In this document: one piece after another, positions 51,164-62,441 of the stretch
How positions within the stretch are numbered: position 1 is the first letter of the stretch
Layout: the number at the start of each line of letters is the position of its first letter
Assembly (NCBI RefSeq): GCF_009905435.1
Contig: NZ_JAAAMT010000020.1
Span: forward strand, 28,535 to 92,534
Source: Pseudomonas sp. R5(2019)
Lineage (GTDB): Bacteria > Pseudomonadota > Gammaproteobacteria > Pseudomonadales > Pseudomonadaceae
Reading direction: 5' to 3'
Length of the DNA: 64,000 bases
Made by a program: the position numbers and the translations under genes
Notes under the pieces: generated by a model
The model's input: only the letters and a program-made list of their open reading frames with translations
Told to the model about the DNA's origin: nothing
Databases searched by the model: none

Positions 51164-53995
51164 ATGCAAGAAAGCGTGATGCAGCGCATGTGGAACAGCG
51201 CCCACCTGTCAGGTGGTAACGCTGCCTATGTGGAAGAGCTCTATGAGCTCTACCTGCACGACCCTAACGCTGTGCCAGAAGAGTGGCGCACTTACTTCCA
51301 GAAGTTGCCCGCCGAAGGCAGCACTGCTACCGATGTATCGCACTCTACAATCCGCGACCATTTCGTACTGCTGGCAAAGAACCAGCGCCGCGCCCAACCG
51401 GTATCTGTCGGCAGCGTGAGCAGCGAACACGAGAAGAAGCAGGTTGAAGTATTGCGACTGATCCAGGCCTACCGTATGCGCGGCCATCAAGCCGCTCAAC
51501 TCGACCCTCTGGGGTTGTGGAAGCGCCCTGCGCCAGTAGACCTGTCGATCAATCATTACGGCTTGACCAATGCCGATCTTGATACGACCTTCCGTGCCGG
51601 CGACCTGGTTATCGGCAAGGAGGAAGCGAGCCTACGCGAAATTCTCGAAGCTTTGCAGCAGACATATTGCCGCACCATCGGCTCCGAGTTTACCCACATC
51701 ACCGATTCCGAGCAGCGCAGCTGGTTCCAGCAGCGTCTGGAAAGCGTGCGTGGGCGTCCGGTGTACTCCGCTGAAATCAAGAACCACGTGCTCGAGCGCG
51801 TCACCGCTGCCGAAGGCCTTGAAAAGTACCTGGGTACCAAATACCCGGGCACCAAGCGTTTCGGTCTGGAAGGTGGCGAAAGCCTGATCCCGATGCTCGA
51901 CGAGATGATCCAGCGTTCCGGCTCCTACGGTACCAAGGAAGTCGTGATCGGCATGGCCCACCGTGGCCGTCTGAACGTTCTGGTCAACACCTTCGGCAAG
52001 AACCCGCGCGAGCTGTTCGACGAGTTCGAAGGCAAGAAGAAGGTCGAGCTCGGTTCCGGTGACGTGAAATACCACCAGGGCTTCTCGTCCAACGTGATGA
52101 CCGCAGGCGGTGAAGTTCACCTGGCCATGGCGTTCAACCCGTCCCACCTGGAAATCGTATCGCCTGTGGTCGAAGGTTCGGTGCGTGCCCGTCAGGACCG
52201 TCGCAACGACACGGTCGGTGACAAGGTACTGCCGATCTCCCTGCACGGTGACGCGGCGTTCGCAGGTCAGGGTGTGGTGCTGGAAACCTTCCAGATGTCC
52301 CAGACCCGCGGTTTCAAGACCGGCGGCACGGTGCACATCGTCATCAACAACCAGGTCGGTTTCACCATCAGCAACCCGCGTGACTCGCGCTCCACCGAGT
52401 ACGCGACCGACGTTGCCAAGATGATTCAGGCGCCGATCCTGCACGTTAACGGTGATGATCCGGAAGCCGTGCTGTTCGTGACCCAGCTCGCCGTTGACTA
52501 CCGCATGCAGTTCAAGCGTGACGTGGTCATCGACCTGGTCTGCTACCGTCGTCGCGGCCACAACGAGGCCGACGAGCCAAGCGGCACCCAGCCACTGATG
52601 TATCAGCAGATCGCCAAACAGCGCACCACCCGTGAGCTGTATGCCGAGAGCCTGGTCAAGAGCGGCATGCAGGACGTGGCCAGTGTTCAGGCCAAGGTCG
52701 ACGAGTACCGCAACGCGCTGGACAACGGTCTGCACGTGGTGAAAAGCCTGGTCAAGGAACCGAACAAAGAGTTGTTCGTGGACTGGCGTCCGTACCTGGG
52801 CCATGCGTGGACTGCGCGTCACGACACTCGCTTCGATCTGAAAACCCTGCAGGAACTGTCTGCCAAGCTGCTGGAAATTCCAGAAGGCTTCGTGGTTCAG
52901 CGCCAGGTTTCGAAGATCTACGAAGACCGTCAGAAGATGCAAGCCGGCGGCCTGCCGATCAACTGGGGTTACGCCGAAACCATGGCGTACGCGACCCTGG
53001 CGTTCGAAGGTCACCCTGTGCGCATGACCGGCCAGGACATCGGCCGCGGCACCTTCTCGCACCGTCACGCGGTCCTGCACAACCAGAAGGACGCGAGCAC
53101 TTACGTGCCGCTGCAGAACCTCTACGAAGGCCAGCCACGTTTCGACCTGTACGATTCGTTCCTGTCCGAAGAAGCGGTATTGGCCTTCGAATACGGCTAC
53201 TCCACCACCTCGCCAAACGCGCTGGTGATCTGGGAAGCCCAGTTCGGCGACTTCGCCAACGGTGCACAGGTTGTAATCGACCAGTTCATCACCAGCGGCG
53301 AGCACAAGTGGGGCCGTCTGTGCGGTCTGACCATGCTGCTGCCACACGGTTACGAAGGGCAGGGGCCGGAGCACTCCTCGGCACGCCTTGAGCGCTACCT
53401 GCAGCTGTGCGCCGAGCACAACATCCAGGTCTGCGTACCGACCACCCCGGCACAGATCTACCATCTGTTGCGCCGTCAGGTGATCCGTCCGCTGCGCAAA
53501 CCGCTGGTTGTATTGACGCCCAAGTCGCTGTTGCGCCACAAGCTGGCCGTCTCGACCCTGGAAGATCTGGCCGAAGGTTCGTTCCAGACCATCATCCCGG
53601 AAATCGACACGCTGGATGCGGCCAAGGTCACTCGCCTGATCCTGTGCAGCGGCAAGGTCTACTACGACCTGCTGGAAAAACGCCGTGCCGAAGGCCGCGA
53701 AGACATCGCCATCGTGCGTATCGAGCAGCTTTATCCGTTCCCGGAAGACGACCTGATGGAGGCCATCGCGCCTTACACCAACCTCACCAACGTGGTGTGG
53801 TGTCAGGAAGAACCGATGAACCAGGGTGCCTGGTATAGCAGTCAGCATCACCTGCGTCGCAGCATCGGTAACCACAACAAGGCCCTGGGCCTGGAATACG
53901 CCGGCCGCGAAGCTTCTGCCGCGCCTGCCTGTGGTTACGCGTCGATGCACGCCGAGCAGCAGGAACAACTGCTGCAAGATGCCTTCACTGTTTAA
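51164..53995 (+). CDS. sucA: 2-Oxoglutarate dehydrogenase E1 component
   Basis: 943 aa, full length. SucA decarboxylates 2-oxoglutarate with thiamine diphosphate and passes the succinyl group to SucB lipoate. The N-terminal part has [20 protein letters not shown]; the catalytic domain includes [40 protein letters not shown] (TPP-binding GDA) and [17 protein letters not shown]; the transketolase-like pyrimidine domain has [15 protein letters not shown]. It starts the sucAB-lpd-sucCD part of the cluster. Confidence 0.98.
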   Translation: MQESVMQRMWNSAHLSGGNAAYVEELYELYLHDPNAVPEEWRTYFQKLPAEGSTATDVSHSTIRDHFVLLAKNQRRAQPVSVGSVSSEHEKKQVEVLRLIQAYRMRGHQAAQLDPLGLWKRPAPVDLSINHYGLTNADLDTTFRAGDLVIGKEEASLREILEALQQTYCRTIGSEFTHITDSEQRSWFQQRLESVRGRPVYSAEIKNHVLERVTAAEGLEKYLGTKYPGTKRFGLEGGESLIPMLDEMIQRSGSYGTKEVVIGMAHRGRLNVLVNTFGKNPRELFDEFEGKKKVELGSGDVKYHQGFSSNVMTAGGEVHLAMAFNPSHLEIVSPVVEGSVRARQDRRNDTVGDKVLPISLHGDAAFAGQGVVLETFQMSQTRGFKTGGTVHIVINNQVGFTISNPRDSRSTEYATDVAKMIQAPILHVNGDDPEAVLFVTQLAVDYRMQFKRDVVIDLVCYRRRGHNEADEPSGTQPLMYQQIAKQRTTRELYAESLVKSGMQDVASVQAKVDEYRNALDNGLHVVKSLVKEPNKELFVDWRPYLGHAWTARHDTRFDLKTLQELSAKLLEIPEGFVVQRQVSKIYEDRQKMQAGGLPINWGYAETMAYATLAFEGHPVRMTGQDIGRGTFSHRHAVLHNQKDASTYVPLQNLYEGQPRFDLYDSFLSEEAVLAFEYGYSTTSPNALVIWEAQFGDFANGAQVVIDQFITSGEHKWGRLCGLTMLLPHGYEGQGPEHSSARLERYLQLCAEHNIQVCVPTTPAQIYHLLRRQVIRPLRKPLVVLTPKSLLRHKLAVSTLEDLAEGSFQTIIPEIDTLDAAKVTRLILCSGKVYYDLLEKRRAEGREDIAIVRIEQLYPFPEDDLMEAIAPYTNLTNVVWCQEEPMNQGAWYSSQHHLRRSIGNHNKALGLEYAGREASAAPACGYASMHAEQQEQLLQDAFTV

Positions 53996-54036
53996 CGCCT
54001 TCGTGCATAGAAACCGAATTTAAGGAACCACTGATA

Positions 54037-55251
54037 ATGGCTATCGAGATCAAAGCCCCAACTTTCCCGGAATCGGTTGCCGATGGCACCGTTGCCACCT
54101 GGCACAAACAACCGGGCGAGGCCGTCAAGCGTGACGAGCTGATCGTCGACATCGAAACCGACAAGGTCGTGCTCGAAGTCCTGGCGACTGCTGACGGCGT
54201 ACTGGGTGCGATCGTCAAGGGCGAGGGCGAAACTGTCCTGTCCGACGAAATCCTCGGCTCCATCACCGAAGGCGGCGCTGCTGCCGCCCCTGCTGCCGCA
54301 GCACCTGCTGCAGTCGCTGCTGCTCCAGCGGCCGCGAACGAAGCTGAAGACGCCATCGGCGCTCCGGCTGCTCGCAAGCTGGCCGAAGAAAACGGCATCA
54401 ACCTGAACAGCGTCAAAGGCACCGGCAAAGACGGCCGCGTGACCAAGGAAGACGTCGTCGCTGCCATCGTAGCGAAGAAATCCGCTCCGGCTGCCGCGCC
54501 TGCCAAGCCTGCTGCCGCTGCCGCGGCCCCCGTCATGGCCGCTGGCGACCGCACCGAGAAGCGTGTGCCGATGACCCGCCTGCGTGCCAAGGTTGCCGAG
54601 CGTCTGGTTGAAGCTCAATCGAACATGGCTATGCTGACCACCTTCAACGAAGTCGACATGACCGAAGTCATGGCGCTGCGTTCGAAGTACAAGGACCTGT
54701 TCGAGAAGTCGCACAACGGCGTGCGTCTGGGCTTCATGTCGTTCTTCGTCAAGGCCGCTACCGAAGCGCTGAAGCGCTTCCCGGCAGTCAACGCCTCGAT
54801 CGACGGCAGCGACATCGTTTACCACGGCTACGCCGACGTGGGTGTTGCCGTTTCCAGCGACCGCGGCCTGGTCGTACCGGTTCTGCGTAACGCCGAGCTG
54901 ATGAGCCTGGCCGAAATCGAAGGCGGCATCGCCACCTTCGGCAAAAAAGCCCGTGACGGCAAGCTGTCCATCGAAGAGATGACTGGCGGCACCTTCACCA
55001 TCACCAACGGCGGTACCTTCGGTTCGATGATGTCGACTCCGATCGTCAACCCGCCGCAGGCAGCCATCCTGGGCATGCACAACATTCTGCAGCGCCCTAT
55101 GGCAGTCAACGGTCAAGTTGTCATCCGTCCGATGATGTACTTGGCACTGTCCTACGATCACCGTTTGATCGACGGCAAAGAAGCTGTGACCTTCCTGGTG
55201 ACCATCAAGAACCTGCTGGAAGATCCGGCTCGTCTGCTGCTGGACATCTGA
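54037..55251 (+). CDS. sucB: 2-Oxoglutarate dehydrogenase E2, dihydrolipoamide succinyltransferase
   Basis: 404 aa. The lipoyl domain has the lipoylated Lys in [14 protein letters not shown] near residue 43. An Ala-rich flexible linker (about 80-105) leads to the peripheral-subunit-binding domain ([20 protein letters not shown]), then a second Ala/Pro linker and the catalytic core with [13 protein letters not shown] near the C-terminus (His and Asp of HxxxDG). It forms the core of the complex between SucA and Lpd. It begins 41 bp after sucA. Confidence 0.98.
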   Translation: MAIEIKAPTFPESVADGTVATWHKQPGEAVKRDELIVDIETDKVVLEVLATADGVLGAIVKGEGETVLSDEILGSITEGGAAAAPAAAAPAAVAAAPAAANEAEDAIGAPAARKLAEENGINLNSVKGTGKDGRVTKEDVVAAIVAKKSAPAAAPAKPAAAAAAPVMAAGDRTEKRVPMTRLRAKVAERLVEAQSNMAMLTTFNEVDMTEVMALRSKYKDLFEKSHNGVRLGFMSFFVKAATEALKRFPAVNASIDGSDIVYHGYADVGVAVSSDRGLVVPVLRNAELMSLAEIEGGIATFGKKARDGKLSIEEMTGGTFTITNGGTFGSMMSTPIVNPPQAAILGMHNILQRPMAVNGQVVIRPMMYLALSYDHRLIDGKEAVTFLVTIKNLLEDPARLLLDI

Positions 55252-55266
55252 TCACGCTTGCTGTGC

Positions 55267-55294
55267 CTGCGCTCGCCCTCATGGGTGGGCGCAG
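55267..55294 (+). promoter_or_regulatory. Hairpin between sucB and lpd
   Basis: CTGCGCTCGCCC / GGGTGGGCGCAG, a 12-bp stem with two G-T pairs and loop TCAT, in the 123-bp gap. There is no T-tract, so it may act as an mRNA processing or stability element rather than a terminator. Confidence 0.5.
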
Positions 55295-55356
55295 ACGCAT
55301 GCCGAAAGATTCAGCTTCGTCCCAAGGCGGCCCCCTCAAGGGGTCGTCCGGTTTGA

Positions 55357-56811
<1,455 letters not shown>

Positions 56812-56819
56812 ACAATAAG

Positions 56820-56985
56820 AAACCACGGTGGACGGCCCGTCGTGAGTCTTGCGTGCATGGCTCACCGCGGAAAGTCCGCCGGACTCGATCCTGCGCAGTT
56901 CACTGCGCAGGTAAGCGGTCACAGGTGGTGCGGCACCTATAAAAGTGCAGCGCCGAAGCGCAGTACCTAACGAAGACGGTAAAAA
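56820..56985 (+). promoter_or_regulatory. Structured leader before sucC, candidate sucC RNA
   Basis: The 176-bp lpd-sucC gap contains the perfect hairpin CCTGCGCAG-TTCA-CTGCGCAGG (56890-56911) and longer-range complementarity between CGGTGGACGG and the CCGCGGAAAGTCCGCCGG region. A sucC RNA motif has been reported upstream of sucC in Pseudomonas; the position fits, but the assignment needs a covariance-model check. No gene is visible here. Confidence 0.5.
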
Positions 56986-56987
56986 GC

Positions 56988-58154
56988 ATGAACCTTCACG
57001 AGTATCAGGGTAAGCAGCTGTTCGCTGAATACGGCCTGCCAGTATCCAAGGGTTTCGCAGTCGACACCCCTGAAGCGGCAGCAGAAGCCTGCGAAAAAAT
57101 CGGTGGCAGTGAGTGGGTTGTAAAAGCCCAGGTCCACGCCGGTGGTCGCGGTAAAGCGGGCGGCGTCAAGCTGGTTCGCAGCAAAGAAGACGCCAAGGCG
57201 TTCGCTGCGCAATGGTTGGGCAAGCGTCTGGTGACTTACCAGACTGATGCCAACGGTCAGCCAGTGACCAAGATCCTGGTCGAATCCTGCACCGATATCG
57301 CCAAAGAGCTGTATCTGGGCGCAGTTGTCGACCGCTCGAGCCGTCGTATCGTGTTCATGGCCTCCACCGAAGGTGGCGTGGACATCGAGAAAGTCGCTCA
57401 CGACACTCCTGAAAAAATCATCAAGGCTACTATCGATCCACTGGTTGGCGCTCAGCCATTCCAGGGTCGCGAGTTGGCTTTCCAGCTGGGTCTGGAAGGC
57501 AAGCAAGTTGCTCAGTTCGCCAAGATCTTCGTTGGCCTGGCCAAGCTGTTCAAGGAACACGACCTGGCCCTGCTGGAAGTGAACCCGCTGGTGATCAAGG
57601 CTGATGGCGATCTGCACTGCCTGGACGCGAAGATCAACATCGACGCCAACGCCATGTACCGTCAGCCCAAGCTGAAAACCTTCCACGACCCGTCCCAGGA
57701 CGATCCTCGTGAAGCCCACGCTGCCAGCTTCGAGCTGAACTACGTGGCTCTGGAAGGCAACATCGGTTGCATGGTCAACGGTGCTGGCCTGGCCATGGGT
57801 ACCATGGACATCGTCAACCTGCACGGCGGCAAGCCAGCCAACTTCCTCGACGTAGGTGGCGGCGCAACCAAAGAGCGCGTAACCGAAGCGTTCAAGATCA
57901 TTCTGTCCGACTCCAACGTCGCGGCCGTTCTGGTCAACATCTTCGGCGGCATCGTTCGTTGCGACATGATTGCCGAAGGCATCATCGGTGCAGTGAAAGA
58001 AGTCGGCGTTAAAGTGCCGGTTGTTGTTCGTCTGGAAGGCAACAACGCTGAACTGGGCGCCAAAGTACTGGCAGAAAGCGGTTTGAACATCATCGCGGCA
58101 ACCAGCCTGACCGACGCTGCTCAACAAGTTGTCAAAGCTGCGGAGGGCAAGTAA
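56988..58154 (+). CDS. sucC: Succinyl-CoA synthetase (ADP-forming) subunit beta
   Basis: 388 aa. SucC holds the ATP-grasp nucleotide site and the succinate site; with SucD it converts succinyl-CoA to succinate with substrate-level phosphorylation. [20 protein letters not shown] is the family start; [20 protein letters not shown] is the ATP-grasp loop; and [20 protein letters not shown] and [15 protein letters not shown] are in the C-terminal domain. The stop overlaps the sucD start by one base. Confidence 0.98.
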   Translation: MNLHEYQGKQLFAEYGLPVSKGFAVDTPEAAAEACEKIGGSEWVVKAQVHAGGRGKAGGVKLVRSKEDAKAFAAQWLGKRLVTYQTDANGQPVTKILVESCTDIAKELYLGAVVDRSSRRIVFMASTEGGVDIEKVAHDTPEKIIKATIDPLVGAQPFQGRELAFQLGLEGKQVAQFAKIFVGLAKLFKEHDLALLEVNPLVIKADGDLHCLDAKINIDANAMYRQPKLKTFHDPSQDDPREAHAASFELNYVALEGNIGCMVNGAGLAMGTMDIVNLHGGKPANFLDVGGGATKERVTEAFKIILSDSNVAAVLVNIFGGIVRCDMIAEGIIGAVKEVGVKVPVVVRLEGNNAELGAKVLAESGLNIIAATSLTDAAQQVVKAAEGK

Positions 58155-59035
58155 TGAGCGTCCTGATCAATAAAGACACCAAAGTCATCTGCCAGGGCTT
58201 CACCGGCTCGCAGGGTACTTTCCACTCCGAACAAGCCATTGCCTACGGCACCAAAATGGTTGGCGGCGTGACTCCGGGCAAAGGCGGCACCACTCACCTG
58301 GGCCTGCCAGTGTTCAACACTGTGAAAGAAGCTGTAGAAGCTACCGGCGCTGACGCTTCGGTTATCTACGTTCCAGCTCCTTTCTGCAAAGACTCGATCC
58401 TGGAAGCTGCCTTCGGCGGCATCAAGCTGATCGTCTGCATCACTGAAGGCATTCCTACCCTGGACATGCTGGATGCCAAGGTCAAGTGCGACGAGCTGGG
58501 TGTTACCCTGATCGGCCCTAACTGCCCAGGCGTCATCACTCCGGGCGAGTGCAAGATCGGCATCATGCCAGGTCACATTCACTTGCCAGGCAAAGTCGGT
58601 ATCGTTTCCCGTTCCGGCACCCTGACCTATGAAGCCGTCAAGCAGACCACTGACGCCGGTTTCGGTCAGTCCACCTGCGTCGGTATCGGTGGTGACCCGA
58701 TCCCGGGCTCCAACTTCATCGACATCCTGAAGCTGTTCCAGGAAGACCCGAAGACCGAAGCGATCGTCATGATTGGTGAGATCGGCGGTTCGGCTGAAGA
58801 AGAAGCGGCTGCCTACATCAAGGCACACGTGACCAAGCCAGTTGTTTCCTACATCGCTGGTGTGACTGCCCCTGCGGGCAAGCGCATGGGCCATGCGGGC
58901 GCAATCATCTCTGGCGGCAAAGGCACTGCAGACGAGAAATTCGCTGCGCTGCAAGACGCAGGCGTGAAAACCGTGCGTTCGCTGGCAGACATCGGCAAGG
59001 CCTTGGCCGAGCTGACCGGTTGGGAAGCCAAGTAA
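58154..59035 (+). CDS. sucD: Succinyl-CoA synthetase subunit alpha
   Basis: 293 aa. SucD binds CoA and carries the phosphohistidine. [20 protein letters not shown] begins the CoA-binding Rossmann domain; [19 protein letters not shown] is the next block; the active-site His is in [19 protein letters not shown] near residue 246. It is coupled to sucC (TAATG) and followed by a terminator. Confidence 0.98.
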   Translation: MSVLINKDTKVICQGFTGSQGTFHSEQAIAYGTKMVGGVTPGKGGTTHLGLPVFNTVKEAVEATGADASVIYVPAPFCKDSILEAAFGGIKLIVCITEGIPTLDMLDAKVKCDELGVTLIGPNCPGVITPGECKIGIMPGHIHLPGKVGIVSRSGTLTYEAVKQTTDAGFGQSTCVGIGGDPIPGSNFIDILKLFQEDPKTEAIVMIGEIGGSAEEEAAAYIKAHVTKPVVSYIAGVTAPAGKRMGHAGAIISGGKGTADEKFAALQDAGVKTVRSLADIGKALAELTGWEAK

Positions 59036-59062
59036 GCCTCGCGCTTAGTTGACGTTCCACCA

Positions 59063-59090
59063 ACAAAGGCCACCTTCGGGTGGCCTTTGT
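59063..59090 (+). terminator. Terminator hairpin after sucCD
   Basis: Perfect 12-bp stem ACAAAGGCCACC / GGTGGCCTTTGT with the TTCG tetraloop, 28 bp after the sucD stop. The short U-rich segment lies within the 3' arm. Confidence 0.85.
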
Positions 59091-59352
59091 CGTTGTGTAC
59101 CTTTCATAACATGTTACGTATTTGTGAGTAATTGCTGTCACCCAAGCGACAATCAGGTTCACTCATCGGACACCCCGCCAGGCAGCGGTGCGTTGAAGGT
59201 GCAACTTGGTTACACTGTGCGCCATTTTGTGTCGGCTCCCCAAAAGGGCGCGGGCGCGCTTAACGGGTCTGTCCCATCCGGACGGGCTGCATTTCCCTCA
59301 CCCATAGGGAAGTCCCCCTCTAATTCCGATTCAGTAGTGTGGTATTTCCTTA
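59091..59352. other. Upstream region of brnQ, no gene seen
   Basis: Together with the terminator this makes a 317-bp gap between sucD and brnQ. I see no open frame with a recognisable family and no repeats. The stretch 59100-59140 is AT-rich. The inverted short repeat GGGACTTCCCTATGGG-like sequence around 59306-59318 (CCCATAGGGAAGTCCCC on the plus strand) may be part of the brnQ leader. Confidence 0.45.
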
Positions 59353-60660
59353 ATGAAAGTGTTGAAAGGCCAGGACATCCTGGCGCTTGGTTTTATGACG
59401 TTTGCGTTGTTCGTCGGTGCTGGCAATATCATCTTCCCTCCTATCGTCGGTCTGCAGTCCGGTCCTCATGTCTGGATGGCGGCGCTGGGCTTTCTGATCA
59501 CCGCAGTCGGCTTGCCGGTGGTCACCGTCGTTGCACTGGCCAAGGTCGGTGGCGGCATGGACGCGCTGAGCAGCCCGATCGGCAAGGTTGCCGGTGGCTT
59601 GCTGGCCGCGGCGGCTTACCTGGCGGTGGGCCCGCTGTTCGCTACCCCGCGCACCGCGACGGTGTCCTTCGAAGTGGGTGTCGCGCCGTTGACCGGTGAA
59701 AGCCCGTTGGCGCTGTTTATCTACAGCCTGGTGTATTTCATCGTGGTGCTGGCGGTGTCGATGTACCCGGGCCGTCTGCTCGATACGGTCGGTCGCTTCC
59801 TGGCCCCGTTGAAGATCATTGCCCTGGCCATGCTCGGCATCGCTGCGTTCGCCTTGCCAGCGGGCAGCATCGGCGAAGCCCAGCCCGCCTATGTGGCTGC
59901 TCCGTTCTCCCAAGGCTTTATCAATGGTTACCTGACCATGGATACCCTGGGCGCACTGGTGTTCGGCATTGTCATCGTCAATGCCATCCGCTCCCGTGGC
60001 GTCGAGTCGCCGCAACTGATCACCCGCTATGCAATCATTGCCGGCCTGATCGCCGGTGTCGGCCTCGCCCTGGTCTACATCAGCCTGTTCCGCCTGGGTG
60101 CCGGCAGCCATGACATCGCGGCGACCGCCACCAACGGCGCGGCGGTGCTGCACGCCTACGTGCAGCACACCTTCGGCTCGCTTGGCAGTGGTTTCCTTGC
60201 GGTGCTGATTGCGTTGGCCTGCCTGGTAACGGCGGTCGGCCTGACTTGCGCCTGCGCCGAGTACTTCAGCCAGGTATTGCCGCTCTCCTACAAGACCCTG
60301 GTGGTTGCGCTGGCAGGCTTCTCGCTGCTGGTGTCCAACTTGGGCCTGACCAAGCTGATCGCGTTTTCGATTCCGGTCCTGACCGCTATCTACCCGCCGT
60401 GCATTGTGCTGGTGGCCTTGAGCTTCTGCAGCAGCTTCTGGCACTCCCAGACCCGAATCATGGCGCCGGTGATGCTGGTTTCGTTTGTATTCGGCGTGAT
60501 CGATGCACTCAAAGGTGCTGGTTTTGAATTGCCAGGTGTTCTGGCGCACCTGCCGATGAGCGAGCAAGGCCTGGCCTGGTTGGTGCCTTCGGTGATTACC
60601 CTGGTCGGTGCCGTGGCGGTTGACCGCTTGCTCGGCAAGCCGAGCGAAGCGCTGGCCTGA
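59353..60660 (+). CDS. brnQ: Branched-chain amino acid:cation symporter (LIVCS family)
   Basis: 435 aa with 12 hydrophobic segments. BrnQ imports Leu, Ile and Val with Na+ or H+ across the inner membrane. Family hallmarks are [20 protein letters not shown] and [13 protein letters not shown] at the start, [19 protein letters not shown] in the third helix region, and [20 protein letters not shown]. The ATG is preceded by a weak ribosome site in TCCTTA. A double hairpin follows the stop. Confidence 0.95.
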   Translation: MKVLKGQDILALGFMTFALFVGAGNIIFPPIVGLQSGPHVWMAALGFLITAVGLPVVTVVALAKVGGGMDALSSPIGKVAGGLLAAAAYLAVGPLFATPRTATVSFEVGVAPLTGESPLALFIYSLVYFIVVLAVSMYPGRLLDTVGRFLAPLKIIALAMLGIAAFALPAGSIGEAQPAYVAAPFSQGFINGYLTMDTLGALVFGIVIVNAIRSRGVESPQLITRYAIIAGLIAGVGLALVYISLFRLGAGSHDIAATATNGAAVLHAYVQHTFGSLGSGFLAVLIALACLVTAVGLTCACAEYFSQVLPLSYKTLVVALAGFSLLVSNLGLTKLIAFSIPVLTAIYPPCIVLVALSFCSSFWHSQTRIMAPVMLVSFVFGVIDALKGAGFELPGVLAHLPMSEQGLAWLVPSVITLVGAVAVDRLLGKPSEALA

Positions 60661-60673
60661 TTCAATGATGGTG

Positions 60674-60740
60674 CAAGCGTCGCGGGCCACAAGCCCGGGC
60701 GCTTGGGAAAAGCCCTGCAGCTACCGCTGTGGGGCTTTTT
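60674..60740 (+). terminator. Double hairpin terminator after brnQ
   Basis: The first hairpin is CAAGCG...GGGC / GCCC...CGCTTG (about 60674-60705). The second is AAAAGCCCTGCAGC / GCTGTGGGGCTTTT (60708-60740) with two mismatched or wobble pairs and a T-tract. It also faces the convergent DUF6708-like gene. Confidence 0.85.
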
Positions 60741-60759
60741 GCGTTATGCGGCTGGGGTT

Positions 60760-61530
60760 TCAAGGTGCGGTTCGCGATTCGCGGTCCATGTCTTCCGGCC
60801 ACTGGACTTTGGGGGTCAGGCGCAGGGTGAGGTTGTACCAGGGCACGTCGTTGTGATCCTGGGGTGGGTCTGGTGGTGGCAGTGCCTCGGGGCCCTTCTG
60901 CATGTAGGTGCAGATGTAGGCCCAGGCATGTTCGTCGGCGCCCATGGTGCTCAGAGGAAATCGGTCGATGACCTTGTTGGATCCGGGCGCAACAATGGAA
61001 AGGACAACGCCCATTCTGATGATGACTCCGTGGGGGGTGGCGCTGGTTTGTCTCCAGCGTTCGGCGCGTACTTGCGACCATTCGTAAGCGACTGGCGTTA
61101 CATACCAACGCTTGAAGGGATTCCACCAACTGTATATGAAGTTGTAGGCGTAGATCTTTTCCCGGGCTCGATTGAAGCGCAGGGGCTCATCGCGAGGAGG
61201 TGCAATAGTTAATTTCAGAATCCAAAATGTCATCCAAACACCCAGCAGTATGGTTGCAGGAACCACCCCTAAGGCGAACCCTAAGTGAGTATCGTCCCAC
61301 GCCCATATGAGCATTATGAAAATGACGACAGAGCTCAGAACTGCAAAGGGCGATAACCATATAAGGAAACCTCGTGCTCGCAAGGAGGGTCTGGACACCT
61401 CAAGATAGACTTCATCCATATAATTGGGTGAGTCAAATCCCAACGAAGGCACTACCGTCAGCAGTTCATCGGGCGCCGGTAAATCCTCCCGCCAACCGAT
61501 ACACGGCGGATGAAGTAATGGTCGTGCCAT
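60760..61530 (-). CDS. DUF6708-like membrane protein, second paralog (putative immunity protein)
   Basis: 256 aa. The N-terminal part is MARPLLHPPCIGWREDLPAP, followed by two transmembrane helices (about 52-75, FLIWLSPFAVLSSVVIFIML; about 85-107, FALGVVPATILLGVWMTFWI), then a soluble domain with RFNRAREKIYAYNF and a Trp-rich segment YSWWNPFKRW. The C-terminal 75 residues differ from the first paralog at about eight positions by eye, while the central helices differ strongly. Proteins like this are found next to type VI effectors in Pseudomonas, so immunity or effector-associated function is likely but unproven. It is preceded by a scar of the effector gene 3' end. Less GC-rich than its neighbours in the central part. 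Confidence 0.72.
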   Translation of the reverse strand: MARPLLHPPCIGWREDLPAPDELLTVVPSLGFDSPNYMDEVYLEVSRPSLRARGFLIWLSPFAVLSSVVIFIMLIWAWDDTHLGFALGVVPATILLGVWMTFWILKLTIAPPRDEPLRFNRAREKIYAYNFIYSWWNPFKRWYVTPVAYEWSQVRAERWRQTSATPHGVIIRMGVVLSIVAPGSNKVIDRFPLSTMGADEHAWAYICTYMQKGPEALPPPDPPQDHNDVPWYNLTLRLTPKVQWPEDMDRESRTAP

Positions 61531-61532
61531 CT

Positions 61533-61643
61533 TCAGTTACCGTCCTTCTGATTCACGGCTGTTGTGTCCATCTTTTCTTCCTTGACGATAAGGCGGGCAT
61601 GGCCAGTTTCGTCGCTGCGGTCTGGCCAGCAGCTGACGGTCAG
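61533..61643 (-). pseudogene. Remnant of the effector gene 3' end (36 codons)
   Basis: Read on the minus strand from 61643 the sequence encodes LTVSCWPDRSDETGHARLIV and onward to the ending QKDGN-stop. The intact effector upstream ends LTVSFWPDRSDEAGHAHLII ... RKDGN-stop. In both places the stop codon is followed by AG and then the ATG of a DUF6708-like gene. Upstream of 61643 the homology disappears, 22 bp before the stop of the first paralog. It has no start codon of its own and is best read as the scar of a tandem duplication or cassette replacement. Confidence 0.85.
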
Positions 61644-61665
61644 TCCCAAGACTGTTTCCTCAACT

Positions 61666-62439
61666 TCATGGTGCGGTTCGCGACTCACGGTCCATGTCGT
61701 CCGGCCATTGGACTTTGGGTGCCAGGCGCATCGCGAGGTTGTACCAGGGCACGTCGTTGTGGTCCTTCGGCGGTTCAGGAGGTGGCAGTGCCTCGGGGCC
61801 TTTTTGCATGTAGGTGCAGATGTAGGCCCAGGCGTGTTCGTCAGCGCCCATGGTGCTCAGGTGGAATCGGTCGATGACCTTGTTTGTTCCGGGAGCGACG
61901 ATGGATAGCATCACGCCCCATTTGAAGATGACCCCGCCCTGAGCGGTGTAGCCATGCTGTTTCCAGCGCTCGGCGCGGGCTTGAGACCAGTCGTACGCTA
62001 CCGGCACCACTAGCCAGCGCTCGAAGGGATTCCACCAGCGGTATTTGAAGTGGTAGATGTAGATTTTTTGGCGGATACGATTGAAGCGTATGGGTAAGTC
62101 TCGTGGTGGGGATAGGTTGGATTTCAATGAGTGAGCACACGACCAGATACATACTATAAATGTAAAGAGACCTATTCCCAGATATTCATAGTCGTACTCT
62201 TCCTCATATGTGGGCAGCAAACTGTATAGAGCCCACACGGCGCCAAGTGCCAGAAATGGTGCGAACCAAAGGATTACCCCGCGCGCTAATGAAAAAGGTC
62301 GAGGGAAATCGAGAAACACATCATCCATAAAGTTAGGGGTGTCATACCCCAATGATGGCTCTATTGCAGGCAACTGATCTGGCGCAGGTAAATCCTCCTG
62401 CCAACCTATACAGGGCGGATCAAGTAATGGTCGTGCCAT
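61666..62439 (-). CDS. DUF6708-like membrane protein, first paralog (putative immunity protein)
   Basis: 257 aa, beginning MARPLLDPPCIGWQEDLPAP. Two hydrophobic helices (about 53-75, GVILWFAPFLALGAVWALYS; about 88-108, YLGIGLFTFIVCIWSCAHSL) flank a very acidic loop (PTYEEEYDYEY), unlike the second paralog. The soluble part has RFNRIRQKIYIYHF, RWWNPFERWLVVPVAYDWSQ and the shared C-terminus MGADEHAWAYICTYMQKGPE. The ATG comes 2 bp after the effector stop, so the two are translationally coupled, which fits a dedicated immunity protein. The central part is AT-rich relative to the neighbours. The family name is from memory. Confidence 0.75.
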   Translation of the reverse strand: MARPLLDPPCIGWQEDLPAPDQLPAIEPSLGYDTPNFMDDVFLDFPRPFSLARGVILWFAPFLALGAVWALYSLLPTYEEEYDYEYLGIGLFTFIVCIWSCAHSLKSNLSPPRDLPIRFNRIRQKIYIYHFKYRWWNPFERWLVVPVAYDWSQARAERWKQHGYTAQGGVIFKWGVMLSIVAPGTNKVIDRFHLSTMGADEHAWAYICTYMQKGPEALPPPEPPKDHNDVPWYNLAMRLAPKVQWPDDMDRESRTAP

Positions 62440-62441
62440 CT

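Noticed and set aside
51632..53977. 781-codon open frame antisense to sucA
   Set aside because: Same cause as above. sucA is complete and conserved, and the antisense translation shows no family motif and no ribosome site.
60760..61530. Reading the second DUF6708-like gene as a pseudogene
   Set aside because: The frame is full length with an intact start and the same C-terminus as the first paralog. Only the effector fragment before it is broken.
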